Shown: positions 1 to 9,061 of the stretch, piece after piece
Position numbering within the stretch: the stretch's first letter is position 1
Layout: every line of letters begins with the position of its first letter
Assembly (NCBI RefSeq): GCF_032773895.1
Contig: NZ_CP120416.1
Location: forward strand, 3,749,001 to 3,813,000
DNA: 64,000 bases
Source of the DNA: Teredinibacter sp. KSP-S5-2
GTDB lineage: Bacteria > Pseudomonadota > Gammaproteobacteria > Pseudomonadales > Cellvibrionaceae
Direction of reading: 5' to 3'
Translations under genes and position numbers: made by a program
The notes under the pieces: model-generated
Databases searched by the model: none
Told to the model about the DNA's origin: nothing
The model's input: only the letters and a program-made list of their open reading frames with translations

Positions 1-148
1 TCCGGTAAGCAAAGTGCGTTAACACACGTTGATGAGGTGGCGACAGCCGATTATTTTCAAGGCCAGTAATTACAATACTGGCAGTGATCAAAAATATTGA
101 AAACTGCGCAAGAAAAAAAGCAAAAAAGAATTTCCAGAACAAACGCAT
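1..148 (-). CDS. cpxA: Sensor histidine kinase, CpxA-like, N-terminal fragment
   Basis: The gene runs off the left edge; only the first 49 codons are visible. It starts at the ATG complementary to 146-148 (MRLFWKFFFAFFLAQF...) and shows a basic N-terminus followed by one strong hydrophobic segment (about residues 4-29), as expected for the first membrane helix of a two-component sensor kinase. No kinase domain is in view, so the identity rests on position: it lies 87 bp downstream of a CpxR-like regulator on the same strand, the usual cpxR-cpxA order. Known family role: senses envelope stress and phosphorylates CpxR. Another sensor kinase class cannot be excluded from this fragment. Confidence 0.72.
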   Translation of the reverse strand, partial: MRLFWKFFFAFFLAQFSIFLITASIVITGLENNRLSPPHQRVLTHFAYR

Positions 149-235
149 ACTAGAGCCTGATAACTCGAGTTAAATAATTCATAGCACCTCTCATCACTTG
201 GTACTACTGACACATTCTCGCTTCAACATAGATAA

Positions 236-961
236 CTATGCCTCCGACTCGGCTTCTTTAATCATCTGATAACCCACACCACGAATGGCTTTAATAATAC
301 CCGGGTCAACTCCTTGCGCACCAAGCTTCTGCCTGACCCGGCTCACATGCACATCGATACTTCGATCATAGGCAGAGAGCTTACGATGTAATACCTGCTC
401 CGTTAACCATTCCTTTGAAAGCGTTGTACCACAGGAAGCCATCAACAAAGACAACAAGCTGAACTCCGCCCCCGTTAGCTCAAGCGGCTCGGCATTCACC
501 GTAGCAGATAACGAAGCGGTATTAATTTGAACCCCGTGTAAAGACAACACTTCTGCTGTTTTTTCCGGCTCACTATTAGCCTGCTTCGTTCTGCGTAACA
601 CCGCCCGAATTCTGGCGACTAATTCTCGCGGGTTGCAGGGCTTGGCCAGGTAATCATCCGCCCCCATTTCCAAACCAACGATACGATCCACATCATCACC
701 GCGACCGGTCAGCATAATAATGGCTGTATCACATTGCGCTTTTCTCACCTGCTGCAACACATCAAGCCCAGTTAACCCTGGCATCATGATATCCAACACC
801 ACCACATCAATAGAGGGGTCCGCCAGTATCATCGATACACCTTCAACCCCATCATGGGCCAAGGATATCTGGTAACCCTCAGATTCGAGATACTCTCTCA
901 ATAAGGAGCATAATTCGCGATCGTCATCGACCAGCAGTATTTGGTGGGGTGTTATCGTCAT
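236..961 (-). CDS. cpxR: OmpR/PhoB-family response regulator CpxR
   Basis: 241 aa. The N-terminal receiver domain (about 6-120) has the acidic triplet D12-D14, the phospho-acceptor D57 in VVVLDIMMPG, and a conserved lysine in YLAKPCNPREL. The C-terminal winged-helix DNA-binding domain (about 140-235) contains LTGAEFSLLSLL and RSIDVHVSRVRQKLG. Local sequence is very close to E. coli CpxR (ILLVDDDREL, ELTG-EF-LL). It is divergent from a CpxP/Spy-like gene and precedes a sensor kinase start. A perfect CpxR box lies between the divergent genes, which suggests autoregulation. Role: cytoplasmic activator of envelope-stress genes. Confidence 0.9.
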   Translation of the reverse strand: MTITPHQILLVDDDRELCSLLREYLESEGYQISLAHDGVEGVSMILADPSIDVVVLDIMMPGLTGLDVLQQVRKAQCDTAIIMLTGRGDDVDRIVGLEMGADDYLAKPCNPRELVARIRAVLRRTKQANSEPEKTAEVLSLHGVQINTASLSATVNAEPLELTGAEFSLLSLLMASCGTTLSKEWLTEQVLHRKLSAYDRSIDVHVSRVRQKLGAQGVDPGIIKAIRGVGYQMIKEAESEA

Positions 962-1001
962 AGGTCTACTTTACTCCCAGCCCATTCCCAGTGAATAGAA
1001 C

Positions 1002-1016
1002 TTTACTCTTCTTTAC
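1002..1016 (-). promoter_or_regulatory. CpxR box GTAAA-N5-GTAAA
   Basis: On the minus strand this reads GTAAA GAAGA GTAAA, an exact match to the established CpxR operator (two GTAAA direct repeats five bases apart). It sits in the 129 bp between the divergent cpxR and cpxP-like starts. A further GTAAA half-site is at 970-974. Confidence 0.85.
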
Positions 1017-1090
1017 AGTCTATTAACCCAACTTATCGAAGACAAGGCGCATACTGACCCTGTACTCAAGAACATCACAGGAGATGAAAT

Positions 1091-1543
1091 ATGAAAACGA
1101 CAGGCAAAACCATGTTAGCAGTCCTTGCGTTATCGGTAGCCAGTGCCAGTTTTGCTTTTGGCCCAGGACCACATAAAGGTTGCGGTGGAGGTGGTGGCCC
1201 ACGCGGAGAAATGGGCTTTGTGATGATGGAAGAGGCGTTAAATTTAACTGCCGAACAAACCGAAGCCATCAGACAAATCAAGACGCGCATGTTTGAAGAG
1301 CGACAAGATTTTCGCGGCCAACAAAGACAAGTCCGAATTATGGACCTTGATCCGACTTCCCCCACATACAATGATGAGGTGAATCAACTGGCGGAACAAA
1401 AAGCCGAGAGAATGAAAGAGAGAATGCAACGTCAAGCACAGTATCATGCTGAGATGTACGCAATCCTCACGCCTGAGCAACAAGCGACTCTAAAAGAGTT
1501 ACGCCAAAAAGCGCAAACCAGAGCCAAACAACGAAACTGGTAA
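1091..1543 (+). CDS. CpxP/Spy-family periplasmic stress protein
   Basis: 150 aa with a signal peptide (MKTTGKTMLAVLALSVASASFAF) and a Gly/Pro-rich mature start. The rest is charged and helical, with the two LTxxQ motifs that define the CpxP/Spy family: LTAEQ near residue 52 and LTPEQQ near residue 127. Family members are dimeric periplasmic chaperones; CpxP also inhibits CpxA. The RBS is CAGGAG just upstream. Transcription is divergent from cpxR with a perfect CpxR box between them, so this is the expected CpxR target and feedback component. Spy-like chaperone rather than true CpxP remains possible. Confidence 0.85.
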   Translation: MKTTGKTMLAVLALSVASASFAFGPGPHKGCGGGGGPRGEMGFVMMEEALNLTAEQTEAIRQIKTRMFEERQDFRGQQRQVRIMDLDPTSPTYNDEVNQLAEQKAERMKERMQRQAQYHAEMYAILTPEQQATLKELRQKAQTRAKQRNW

Positions 1544-1555
1544 TGCACTCACTCC

Positions 1556-1590
1556 GAAGCCATCTCGCGCCAAGATGGCTTCTTTTATTT
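1556..1590 (+). terminator. Rho-independent terminator after the cpxP-like gene
   Basis: Perfect 10-bp stem (GAAGCCATCT / AGATGGCTTC) with a 7-nt loop followed by TTTTATTT. Confidence 0.9.
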
Positions 1591-2276
1591 GCATAACCTC
1601 GGTTGTCGAAAATCGATTTTTTACAACTCGACCACACCTGCAGTTGATTTTGGCGACACAAATCACACACCCCAAAAAGCTACGCATACTATTTCGCATT
1701 TTTTATCCGTCATAAAAACCGACAAACAACGGATTAAACACTCAATCCAGCCCACAAAAATTCACACTCACCGACAAAAACCGCCCATACATTTATGCTT
1801 TATTAAAAATAGAGTTCACATAACGAATTAAACTCCTTTTTTATTCTTCGCAGAGAAACAAAGCATAAAACCGTGTTATTCCACCGAACCAAAAGCCTAA
1901 TTTCTCCACGGCTATTACACAAAAAAAGAATACTAAAAACGCAATTACATGCCACTATTTCGTTTTCAAATAAACGGCATAAAACTGTATTTCTTTTTCT
2001 AATTAAAAAAGAAAAAAATGGAATAAATTTATTAATTTGTTCAAAAAAAACAGACGGGTTAGCGCCTATACTTGTTGAGCCAGGAAAAACTGGTAGATAT
2101 GATAATTTTACTGTTTGTCTCAGCAGTAAAAATGAAAATAATAAATTCAAACTGGGATAATCAACACACAACAGCGTTATCCGTTTTTTATTCCTGCTAT
2201 GGATTGATTGAGACAGCATTAGGCTCTGTCGATGCTTTGAGCCTTTTAATAAACATAATAATGATAGGAAAATACC
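1591..2276. other. AT-rich intergenic region upstream of the chitinase
   Basis: About 690 bp with no convincing gene on either strand; short reading frames here lack an RBS and have AT-driven composition. It presumably carries the chitinase promoter. A plausible RBS (ATAGGA) precedes the chitinase ATG. Confidence 0.6.
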
Positions 2277-4805
2277 ATGAAAAAACCTCTTGCAGCACTT
2301 TCGCTACTTGGGCTTTTTTCTGTAGAAGCATATGCGGTTGATTGTAATACAACCCCTGCCTATGTCGAAGGCAGCAGCTACTCTACAGGCTCCCAGGTTT
2401 TAGTTGGTTCCACAGGTTATCAATGTACCGTTGGCGGTTGGTGTAGTGTAGGTGGCCCCTACGCACCAGGTACAGGCTGGGCATGGCAGTATGCCTGGCA
2501 GGATTTAGGCCAGTGTACAACATCAAGTTCCAGCTCTTCATCAAGCTCCAGCAGTTCAAGCTCGTCGAGCAGTTCTTCTTCCAGCTCCTCATCCAGTTCG
2601 AGCAGCTCATCAAGCTCTTCGTCTAGTTCCAGTAGCTCATCATCTTCAAGCACAAGCAGCACCTCATCGAGCAGTTCAAGCAGCAGCTCCAGTAGCGGCG
2701 GCACTTGCCCAAGTTATGTCTCCGGTTCAGCCTATACAAACGGTGATGTCGTCACCAATGCCGGCGGCTACTATGAATGTACGGTTGCTGGCTGGTGTTC
2801 TGCTGGTAGCGCAGCATACGAACCCGGTGTGGGCTGGGCATACAACTACGCCTGGGCGGACACCACAGCGGCAGCATGTAGCGCTGGTTCGAGCTCTTCC
2901 AGCTCCGGCGGTGGCGGTCCAGTAATACCTGATGTTCCCTTCTGCGCACCAGACTGGGTAACCGGTAAGCTGTACACCAAAGGTTCTATCGCAGCTTATA
3001 ACGGCGCAGTATACGAAGCCTTGGTCGATACGCATTCCATCGAACCAGGAAATACCACTTATCCAGGACAATGGTCTGACCCAGTGGGCTATCCAGATCA
3101 GGATCTCTGCCCTGTACCGATCCCCAATACGATCGACTACGGCACGCCGACTCCTGTCGATGGCAATACTAACGCAGGTGTCATCAACCCAACCGGGTCT
3201 ATTGCAGCGGCGAGCATATCAAACACACCTTCGACACTTACCGGAACAAAAGGCGGCATTGACCCCGCAACGGAAAACGGCGGTGACCACGGTGGCCTAG
3301 ATGTGGACAACGGTGCAAAAGGTTCTAAATTGGTTCCTGGTAGCCTGCCGCTACAACACAACACCTACAATGTGACCGCAGGAACGGAAATTGTTACCTA
3401 CATTGGTGACTGGGCAATTTACGGTCGTCAATACGACTTCACCAAACTTGCCGCATCCAACCTGAATCGTATTGTTTACGGCTTCGCAGGTATTTGTTAC
3501 CCAGACGCACAAAATACTCAGGACGGCGGTTTCCCAACCACAGCCCCTGCAGCCGTGTTGCGCAACTGTAATCAAAGTAACCTGCCTGATGGTGCCATGG
3601 CGGTTGCAGACTTCGAAGCCGCTTTCGTTCGCGATGTCGGTGTCGCACCACAAGGTGTTGTCGGTACTGAAAGCCAATACGAACTTGAACCAGATAAAGT
3701 CGGTGGTGTGTTTGGCGTACTTTACCAACTGCGCCAACAAAACCCTCAGCTTAAATTGGATCTTTCTGTTGGTGGCTGGACACTATCCGAAGGCTTCTAC
3801 TGGATGGCAAAAGACCCGGTAAAACGTAAAGTGTTTGTCGACTCAATCGTTCACTTCCTTGAGCGTTTTGACTTTGACGGTATCGACGTTGACTGGGAAT
3901 ACCCTGGCACCGATGGTGCGGTAGCCGGCGTGGCAACACCAGAAGATAACGCCAACTACATTGCATTAATTAGAGAAATGCGTGCAGGTATGGATTGGTT
4001 GTCTCGTAAAACAGGCAAGAGTTACCGTCTATCTTCGGCCATTCCTGCTGGCTTAGGTCGTTTGGAAAAAATCGATTGGGCGCAAGTTCATCCTTATATG
4101 GATCGACTCTACCTCATGACCTACGACATGACTGGCGCCTGGGAAAGAGAAATCTCTCACCATACACCACTCTACATCAACCCTAATGCCGTAGGCTCTT
4201 CTGCTGGTACCTCAGCAAACTGGACGGTCAACCATATGAAAAGTTTGGGCGTACCCGCAAACAAACTGATGATTGGTGCAGCCAACTACCACCGCTCCAA
4301 AGCCACCATGCCAGGAGATATTACCGAGTTCACTAACGGACTTACCGGGTCATCCACATATGGAACCGCGACCTGGACGGGTGCAGACCTGATTCTTGGT
4401 ATCGCGGGTGTAGGCTCATGGGAAGCAGGCGTAATTGAAGGCTACGACCTCTATCAGAATTTCCTCGATAGAGACATCAAAGCCCGTAACGGTTACACCC
4501 TATACACGGACAAAGTGGCAAATGCTGACTACTTAGTGAATGACGCTATTGGCTCGTATATTTCTGTTGAAACACCACGTACCGTGGCCTTGAAAACACA
4601 ATATGCAAAAGACAATGGCTTGGGTGGTATCTTCTTCTGGATGGCAGAACAAGATAATGGTTACAACCTGAATACTGTGAACCATGTGCTAGGCAATCCA
4701 CTGGTCACCAACTCTTCAGATGGTAACCCTGCGAATCAAATTCCTGTTTGTGGTGCCAACCTCACTGCTGCGGAATGTGAAGCACTTATTTTGCCACTTC
4801 GCTAG
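2277..4805 (+). CDS. Secreted multi-modular GH18 chitinase with three chitin-binding modules
   Basis: 842 aa. Signal peptide 1-21 (cleavage after AYA). First CBM5/12-type module about 23-80 (aromatic motif GTGWAWQYAW), a nearly pure serine linker about 82-140, second CBM5/12 about 144-201, a short Ser/Gly linker, and a third, more divergent CBM5/12-like module about 223-278. The GH18 TIM barrel spans about 370-800, with the SxGG strand (DLSVGGWTLS), the catalytic motif DGIDVDWE (residues 534-541, acid E541) and the substrate-binding YLMTYDM. All catalytic residues are present. It hydrolyses beta-1,4-linked GlcNAc outside the cell. The CBM5 modules closely resemble the one in the AA10 LPMO at the other end of this window, so the two likely act on the same substrate. 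Confidence 0.95.
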   Translation: MKKPLAALSLLGLFSVEAYAVDCNTTPAYVEGSSYSTGSQVLVGSTGYQCTVGGWCSVGGPYAPGTGWAWQYAWQDLGQCTTSSSSSSSSSSSSSSSSSSSSSSSSSSSSSSSSSSSSSSSSSSSTSSTSSSSSSSSSSSGGTCPSYVSGSAYTNGDVVTNAGGYYECTVAGWCSAGSAAYEPGVGWAYNYAWADTTAAACSAGSSSSSSGGGGPVIPDVPFCAPDWVTGKLYTKGSIAAYNGAVYEALVDTHSIEPGNTTYPGQWSDPVGYPDQDLCPVPIPNTIDYGTPTPVDGNTNAGVINPTGSIAAASISNTPSTLTGTKGGIDPATENGGDHGGLDVDNGAKGSKLVPGSLPLQHNTYNVTAGTEIVTYIGDWAIYGRQYDFTKLAASNLNRIVYGFAGICYPDAQNTQDGGFPTTAPAAVLRNCNQSNLPDGAMAVADFEAAFVRDVGVAPQGVVGTESQYELEPDKVGGVFGVLYQLRQQNPQLKLDLSVGGWTLSEGFYWMAKDPVKRKVFVDSIVHFLERFDFDGIDVDWEYPGTDGAVAGVATPEDNANYIALIREMRAGMDWLSRKTGKSYRLSSAIPAGLGRLEKIDWAQVHPYMDRLYLMTYDMTGAWEREISHHTPLYINPNAVGSSAGTSANWTVNHMKSLGVPANKLMIGAANYHRSKATMPGDITEFTNGLTGSSTYGTATWTGADLILGIAGVGSWEAGVIEGYDLYQNFLDRDIKARNGYTLYTDKVANADYLVNDAIGSYISVETPRTVALKTQYAKDNGLGGIFFWMAEQDNGYNLNTVNHVLGNPLVTNSSDGNPANQIPVCGANLTAAECEALILPLR

Positions 4806-4824
4806 AAGCGACAAAACTTCAGCC

Positions 4825-4852
4825 AAAGGCGAGTCTAGGCTCGCCTTTTTTA
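4825..4852 (+). terminator. Terminator after the chitinase
   Basis: Perfect 9-bp stem (AAAGGCGAG / CTCGCCTTT) with a 6-nt loop; the T-run ends the stem and continues. Confidence 0.9.
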
Positions 4853-5270
4853 TAACTCACAAATATCATCTCCCCTCCGAAACCAAGAAACATGACTCAT
4901 TACTTCTGGTTTATATCCCTTCCCAATGAAATAGGTCAAACCTACTTTTTCTCGATTTAATTTGAAAATCAAATGCTTCAAGGCTCGGCAAATCATATCG
5001 ACGAAGACACAACTATTTTTTTCAACTTTTAACGCCACAATTTGATTAGCAAAAAATGACGCTCAATGTATTGCGTGACAACTTACAGAAAATACCAAAA
5101 GGCAGTCTCATTATTTGAGACGTTGATCATTTATTCTATTAATCCCAATAAGACACCATTTTTCCATAATAAGAATGACATCATTATTGGGAATAATAAC
5201 TGGTACTTTTTGTACTGACTTAAAGCATCAAAAATTTATGGCGAAGTATTTCTATTTTACGGAGAAAAAT
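4853..5270. other. Intergenic region before the PPC-domain gene
   Basis: About 420 bp, AT-rich, with no supported gene. An in-frame upstream extension of the next ORF back to 5175 lacks a signal-peptide-like start and is better read as leader sequence. Confidence 0.5.
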
Positions 5271-6788
5271 ATGAAGATCATAAAACGTCTTTTAGGACTG
5301 GGATTAAGCTACATGTTAATACATGCTCTGCTTCCAGCTTCAGCTTTAGCTGCACCTATAGGCACCCCGACACTTGTCAATCAATACACAGCGGGAACAC
5401 AAAACATTGTTGCTGTAGCCGAGGCAGGGAACGGAGAAAAAATCATTTTATGGCAAGACAACGATCGGGGTGGAGCATCGTTCATTCAATTATACGATGG
5501 CGATGGAAACGCAAAATTTAGTAGCGATTTCTATGTTGGGATGAATGCCTCAGGCATTTCGGCAGATCTGTTTGGAAACTTTGCAGTTATCTATTCCGAA
5601 CATGATGGTAGCCAGCGAGATGTTTACGTCAAAGGCTTTAATCGTGACGGTACAGTTAAGTTCAATAAAATAAAAGTTCACCCTAATTCGTCTCTCGATC
5701 AATTCCCCGGCGACATTGCCATGGAAGATTCGGGTAATTTTGTAGTGACATGGACTGACGGAACACCAAGCAACAGAAGCATCCGTTTTCAACGGTTCAA
5801 TAGTAGCGGTCAAAAACTGGGTTCTTATGTTCAAGTCATCTCAAACTCAGGAAACCTAGGGGCATCCGGTTTAGATGTACTGGATAATGGAGTGATTGTT
5901 GTCAGCTATTATCTAATTATTAACAATGATGCAGATACCTGGGTAAGACGATATAGCAATAGCGGAGCATCTTTAGGTAGTGCAACGCGCGTCAATCAAT
6001 ACCGTTCTGGCCCCCAGATCGGTACAGGGATTACCCACAACGGACAAGACCAGTATCTAGTGTATTGGGATAGCTACAGTCAGGATGGTCAAGGCTGGTC
6101 GTCATACGCTCAACTATTCAATAACAGCGGAAGTCGTATTGGCTCACCATTTCGTTTAACCCAAACTCTGGTTTCTGGCCAACCGGGAGTCCGTGTTTCG
6201 ATGTCAGATTCCGGAGTTTTTGCTGCCACATGGGAAGTCGACAACCGCTCTTGGGATTCCAGCCACATCCCAGAAATCCGTGCGAGAGAATTTAACGCAA
6301 ATCTAACACCAAAAGGAAACGAGTTTGTTGTTAGTCCAACAGGAGAGTTTTCAGAAGTAAGCTGGGTTAGCATAAACGCTAACGGAGAATATTCCATTAG
6401 CTGGAGACGATACGACTCGACCAATAATTGGGATGTGTTTACTCGACGCTACACCAGTATTGAACCCAACCCTGCGTACACTTTACCCAATCATGTTCAA
6501 GTCACCATTCCTTCAGCGAATGTAGATAACTGGGTCTATTTCAAAGTGGTCATTCCTGAAGGTGTAACCTCATTCTTTGTTGACATTGAAGGAACGCAAG
6601 GTAACGCAGATTTATTTATGCGATATGGATCACTTCCAGACCTGCTAAATTATCACTTCCTTACTAACGAACCTGATAGTACAGAATACCTCGGCATCGG
6701 AAACCCTCCTCCGGGAGAATGGTATATTGGCGTCTATGCCGACACCGCGTATAGTAATTTAAAGCTCTATGTGAACTACTATTTCTAA
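5271..6788 (+). CDS. Secreted protein with propeller-like repeats and C-terminal PPC domain
   Basis: 505 aa from the ATG at 5271, chosen because GGAG lies 6 nt upstream and because it opens a clean signal peptide (MKIIKRLLGLGLSYMLIHAL... cleavage near ALA). The body (about 30-400) has recurring strands of the type GNFVVTWTDG and RFNSSGQKLGS, spaced roughly every 50 residues, as in beta-propeller-like secreted proteins. The last about 95 residues match the bacterial pre-peptidase C-terminal (PPC) domain (WVYFKV, ADLFMRYG, GEWYIGVYA). PPC domains are common on exported hydrolases and may help secretion or binding. No catalytic motif was recognised, so a binding or adhesive role is as likely as an enzymatic one. 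Confidence 0.7.
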   Translation: MKIIKRLLGLGLSYMLIHALLPASALAAPIGTPTLVNQYTAGTQNIVAVAEAGNGEKIILWQDNDRGGASFIQLYDGDGNAKFSSDFYVGMNASGISADLFGNFAVIYSEHDGSQRDVYVKGFNRDGTVKFNKIKVHPNSSLDQFPGDIAMEDSGNFVVTWTDGTPSNRSIRFQRFNSSGQKLGSYVQVISNSGNLGASGLDVLDNGVIVVSYYLIINNDADTWVRRYSNSGASLGSATRVNQYRSGPQIGTGITHNGQDQYLVYWDSYSQDGQGWSSYAQLFNNSGSRIGSPFRLTQTLVSGQPGVRVSMSDSGVFAATWEVDNRSWDSSHIPEIRAREFNANLTPKGNEFVVSPTGEFSEVSWVSINANGEYSISWRRYDSTNNWDVFTRRYTSIEPNPAYTLPNHVQVTIPSANVDNWVYFKVVIPEGVTSFFVDIEGTQGNADLFMRYGSLPDLLNYHFLTNEPDSTEYLGIGNPPPGEWYIGVYADTAYSNLKLYVNYYF

Positions 6789-6806
6789 ACTTCGGTTTAA
6801 CACAAC

Positions 6807-6830
6807 AATCCCCGCACACGCGGGGATTTT
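6807..6830 (+). terminator. Terminator after the PPC-domain gene
   Basis: Perfect 9-bp GC-rich stem (AATCCCCGC / GCGGGGATT) with loop ACAC, then TT. Confidence 0.9.
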
Positions 6831-6882
6831 ATCCAATGTTATAAGATCAACTTCGAAGAAATTAGACTCACCCCAGGGTACA

Positions 6883-7866
6883 TCATCCCTTCTTCTGGGT
6901 AGATATATCGTTTAAAAACCTAGCAAACAACTCATCCCTAACAATCTCAGACACCAGATATTCAACCGCATCATTAAATTTCCATGAAACTCTGCCGCAG
7001 GCTGAATTTGCATTCCAAGTAGTACTAAATTCATACTTGACAGCTTTATTGAAGGCCACCCCATTATCAGATAATAAGCTGACACTTATTTCCCAATATC
7101 CACTTGTACTCGAAAATCTTGCATAATTCACTTTTCCAGTGAGTTCCACATCTGAACCATAAACCCCCGCATACTTTAATTCCTTATTAAAGCCAAGACG
7201 AATATATTCCTGAATAGGTAAATACCCGGGGATCGTAACTTTCAATGCTCGACAGCTACGATCAAATTTTTCCGGAGGCTGAAGATCTGCAACACGCAGG
7301 TTAAATGGTGTTAACTTCTGTAGTATCTCCCGATTTGATTTTGAAGCACGGTACTCTATCTCCATGCTTTCTCTTTGAGAATTAACCATATCATCATCCG
7401 GCCAGTCAAAGTTTATGGCATTCAGAGACCGAAGATCATTACCATACTTAAGGATGGCCCGAACAAGCATTTCGTTTGATGGAACATAGGAATAGGCCAA
7501 CCCAGACTCGCCATTAACTATAGTGCTATAAAAATACATCCCAGGCGCATTGATTTTTATTATTTTCTCTTCCGGAGGAATATATATATGTCTCTGATCA
7601 GCTAACCAATTAATATTCACCTCAGAACCTATCTCAACCTCGTAAATACCAACATCTTTCCGCCCGCCCATGGAATACCAAGCGGAGCACACCGGCTTAC
7701 AATTACGAGCTTCATCCAACTTCAAACTGGAATCATTAAACAGCATGAAATATGCCTTATCTTCTGAAAAAGATGAACTTCCATAAGGCGTTTGACTATG
7801 TGTCGCACATCCACTTACATTAAGAAAACCAAAAATAAAAATAAGAATCATTAACAACCGATTCAT
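6883..7866 (-). CDS. Putative lipoprotein of unknown function
   Basis: 327 aa from the ATG at 7866, preferred over an upstream in-frame start because GGAGG lies 5 nt before it and because the type II signal peptide then has normal length (MNRLLMILIFIFGFLNVSGC, lipobox VSGC). The lipidated cysteine predicts anchoring in the outer or inner membrane. The first domain (to about residue 120) resembles envelope proteins with beta-rich segments and a Cys pair (NCKPVC). The second half is mixed alpha/beta with two further cysteines (SCRAL, SACGR). I do not recognise the family. It lies in an AT-rich stretch of unknown genes. Confidence 0.65.
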   Translation of the reverse strand: MNRLLMILIFIFGFLNVSGCATHSQTPYGSSSFSEDKAYFMLFNDSSLKLDEARNCKPVCSAWYSMGGRKDVGIYEVEIGSEVNINWLADQRHIYIPPEEKIIKINAPGMYFYSTIVNGESGLAYSYVPSNEMLVRAILKYGNDLRSLNAINFDWPDDDMVNSQRESMEIEYRASKSNREILQKLTPFNLRVADLQPPEKFDRSCRALKVTIPGYLPIQEYIRLGFNKELKYAGVYGSDVELTGKVNYARFSSTSGYWEISVSLLSDNGVAFNKAVKYEFSTTWNANSACGRVSWKFNDAVEYLVSEIVRDELFARFLNDISTQKKG

Positions 7867-8464
7867 TACCCCTCCAAACTTAATCAATTATTTCTACCAC
7901 CCAACAAAAATATAAGCATTTAAGTTTTTTCAACTAAAGATGGCACAGCCTAATATTTTCGTATTCACAGTAGCTCACTAACTCTAACAACCGGAATTAA
8001 AACATGCCATACCAAATTTTACTTAGAAAAATTAAATCAATCCACACACCACCTATTAAAAATGGATATCGGCCACCAATATGAACAATAAAAGAAGAAA
8101 AGTTATAATCACCTAGCAAACGGACTCAAAGCACAACAATAGGGGTATGCCCTACAACACCTAATTCACCGGTTTCTGTACATTTTCCCTCTATCTCGTT
8201 TTAACATATACAGCGTATTATCGATCAAGCAGTGCGCGATGAGAGCCAATTCATTGGATTCCTCATAAACCAAATATTTTATACATCGATCAGTTTATAT
8301 TGACAGAGATATGTATCGATTTTCTGCACTAGTCTATTCAATCAATGAATGGCCGTAAGGAACTGCACAAAAATTAAATCACATCACGTATACTATATCC
8401 TCATTATTTGAAAAATAATGTATTTAGGTTTGTTGCAGAAAAAATTCTAGGGATAAAATCAAGC
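7867..8464. other. AT-rich intergenic region
   Basis: About 600 bp between divergent genes with no supported ORF. It must hold both promoters. The TTG-started extension of the next gene back to 8408 lies in its 3' part and is not favoured. Confidence 0.5.
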
Positions 8465-9061
8465 ATGAAAAGAGAAAATGTAAAAAGGTTAGAGACGCTT
8501 CTATGCTGCATAGCAGTATGCTGGTTCAGCGCTTTAGTTATGATGCTTTCATCAGATTTTATAATGAATATTACCAAACCTACCGAAATCAGTTTATACA
8601 AAAAATATGGAAAGATTTCTCTAATATACCTACCCACTACTCTTATATTAGTATCTCTGCTTACACAATTCTTTATTGGAGGCGTGCTTTTCAGGAAAAA
8701 CAAACCAATCTATGGACTATTGTGCACATCTTTTCCTATATCAATAATTGCCCTGCCACTCTACCTCAACGGATTTCAAATTAATGCAACAATCACTATA
8801 ATCATATCGCTTATACTAGCCTCTACAATTTCGTATTTAAGCGGATTATTCTTTGGCACAAGACCATCCCCAATTCCTTCACTAAACAGGCAAACAGGCA
8901 AACAGGCAAACAGGCAAACAGGCAAACAGGCAAACAGGCAAACAGGCAAACAGGCAAACAGGCAAACAGGCAAACAGGCAAACAGGCAAACAGGCAAACA
9001 GGCAAACAGGCAAACAGGCAAACAGGCAAACAGGAGTGTAATACTTCGGGAGCATGGATAG
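8465..9061 (+). CDS. Repeat-containing membrane protein, candidate phase-variable gene (current frame truncated)
   Basis: 198 aa from the ATG at 8465 (AGGGAT upstream). Residues 1-140 contain about four hydrophobic segments. The frame then enters an 18-copy octanucleotide repeat that translates as a hydrophilic period (NRQTGKQA), and stops nine codons after it (REHG, stop 9059-9061). The downstream hydrophobic ORF (9061-9429) is in the next frame and its frame stays open back through the repeat. Loss of one 8-bp unit (17 copies, or 20) would fuse both into one protein of about 318 aa (in the 17-copy form); the present 18 copies and a 19-copy form give early stops. Function unknown. Confidence 0.7.
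   Translation: MKRENVKRLETLLCCIAVCWFSALVMMLSSDFIMNITKPTEISLYKKYGKISLIYLPTTLILVSLLTQFFIGGVLFRKNKPIYGLLCTSFPISIIALPLYLNGFQINATITIIISLILASTISYLSGLFFGTRPSPIPSLNRQTGKQANRQTGKQANRQTGKQANRQTGKQANRQTGKQANRQTGKQANRSVILREHG
8887..9030 (+). repeat. Perfect octanucleotide tandem repeat, (CAGGCAAA)18
   Basis: Exactly 18 identical copies of CAGGCAAA (144 bp), followed by a partial unit CAGG. Eight is not a multiple of three, so each unit gained or lost changes the reading frame. All three forward frames are free of stops inside the repeat. This is the usual architecture of slipped-strand contingency loci. Confidence 0.97.

Noticed and set aside
1803-2219. 138-codon minus-strand frame upstream of the chitinase
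   Set aside because: AT-driven composition, no family signal, and it would occupy the chitinase promoter region.
2459-2704. Minus-strand frame opposite the poly-Ser linker (Glu/Leu-rich)
   Set aside because: Antisense shadow of the serine codons in the chitinase gene.
5201-5217. GGTAC...GTAC element near the PPC-domain gene compared with the RpiR operator
   Set aside because: The centre is 5 bp rather than 3 bp and the outer bases do not match, so a shared regulator is not supported.
8887-9030. Repeat array considered as CRISPR
   Set aside because: The unit is 8 bp, head-to-tail with no spacers and no cas genes; it is a simple-sequence repeat.
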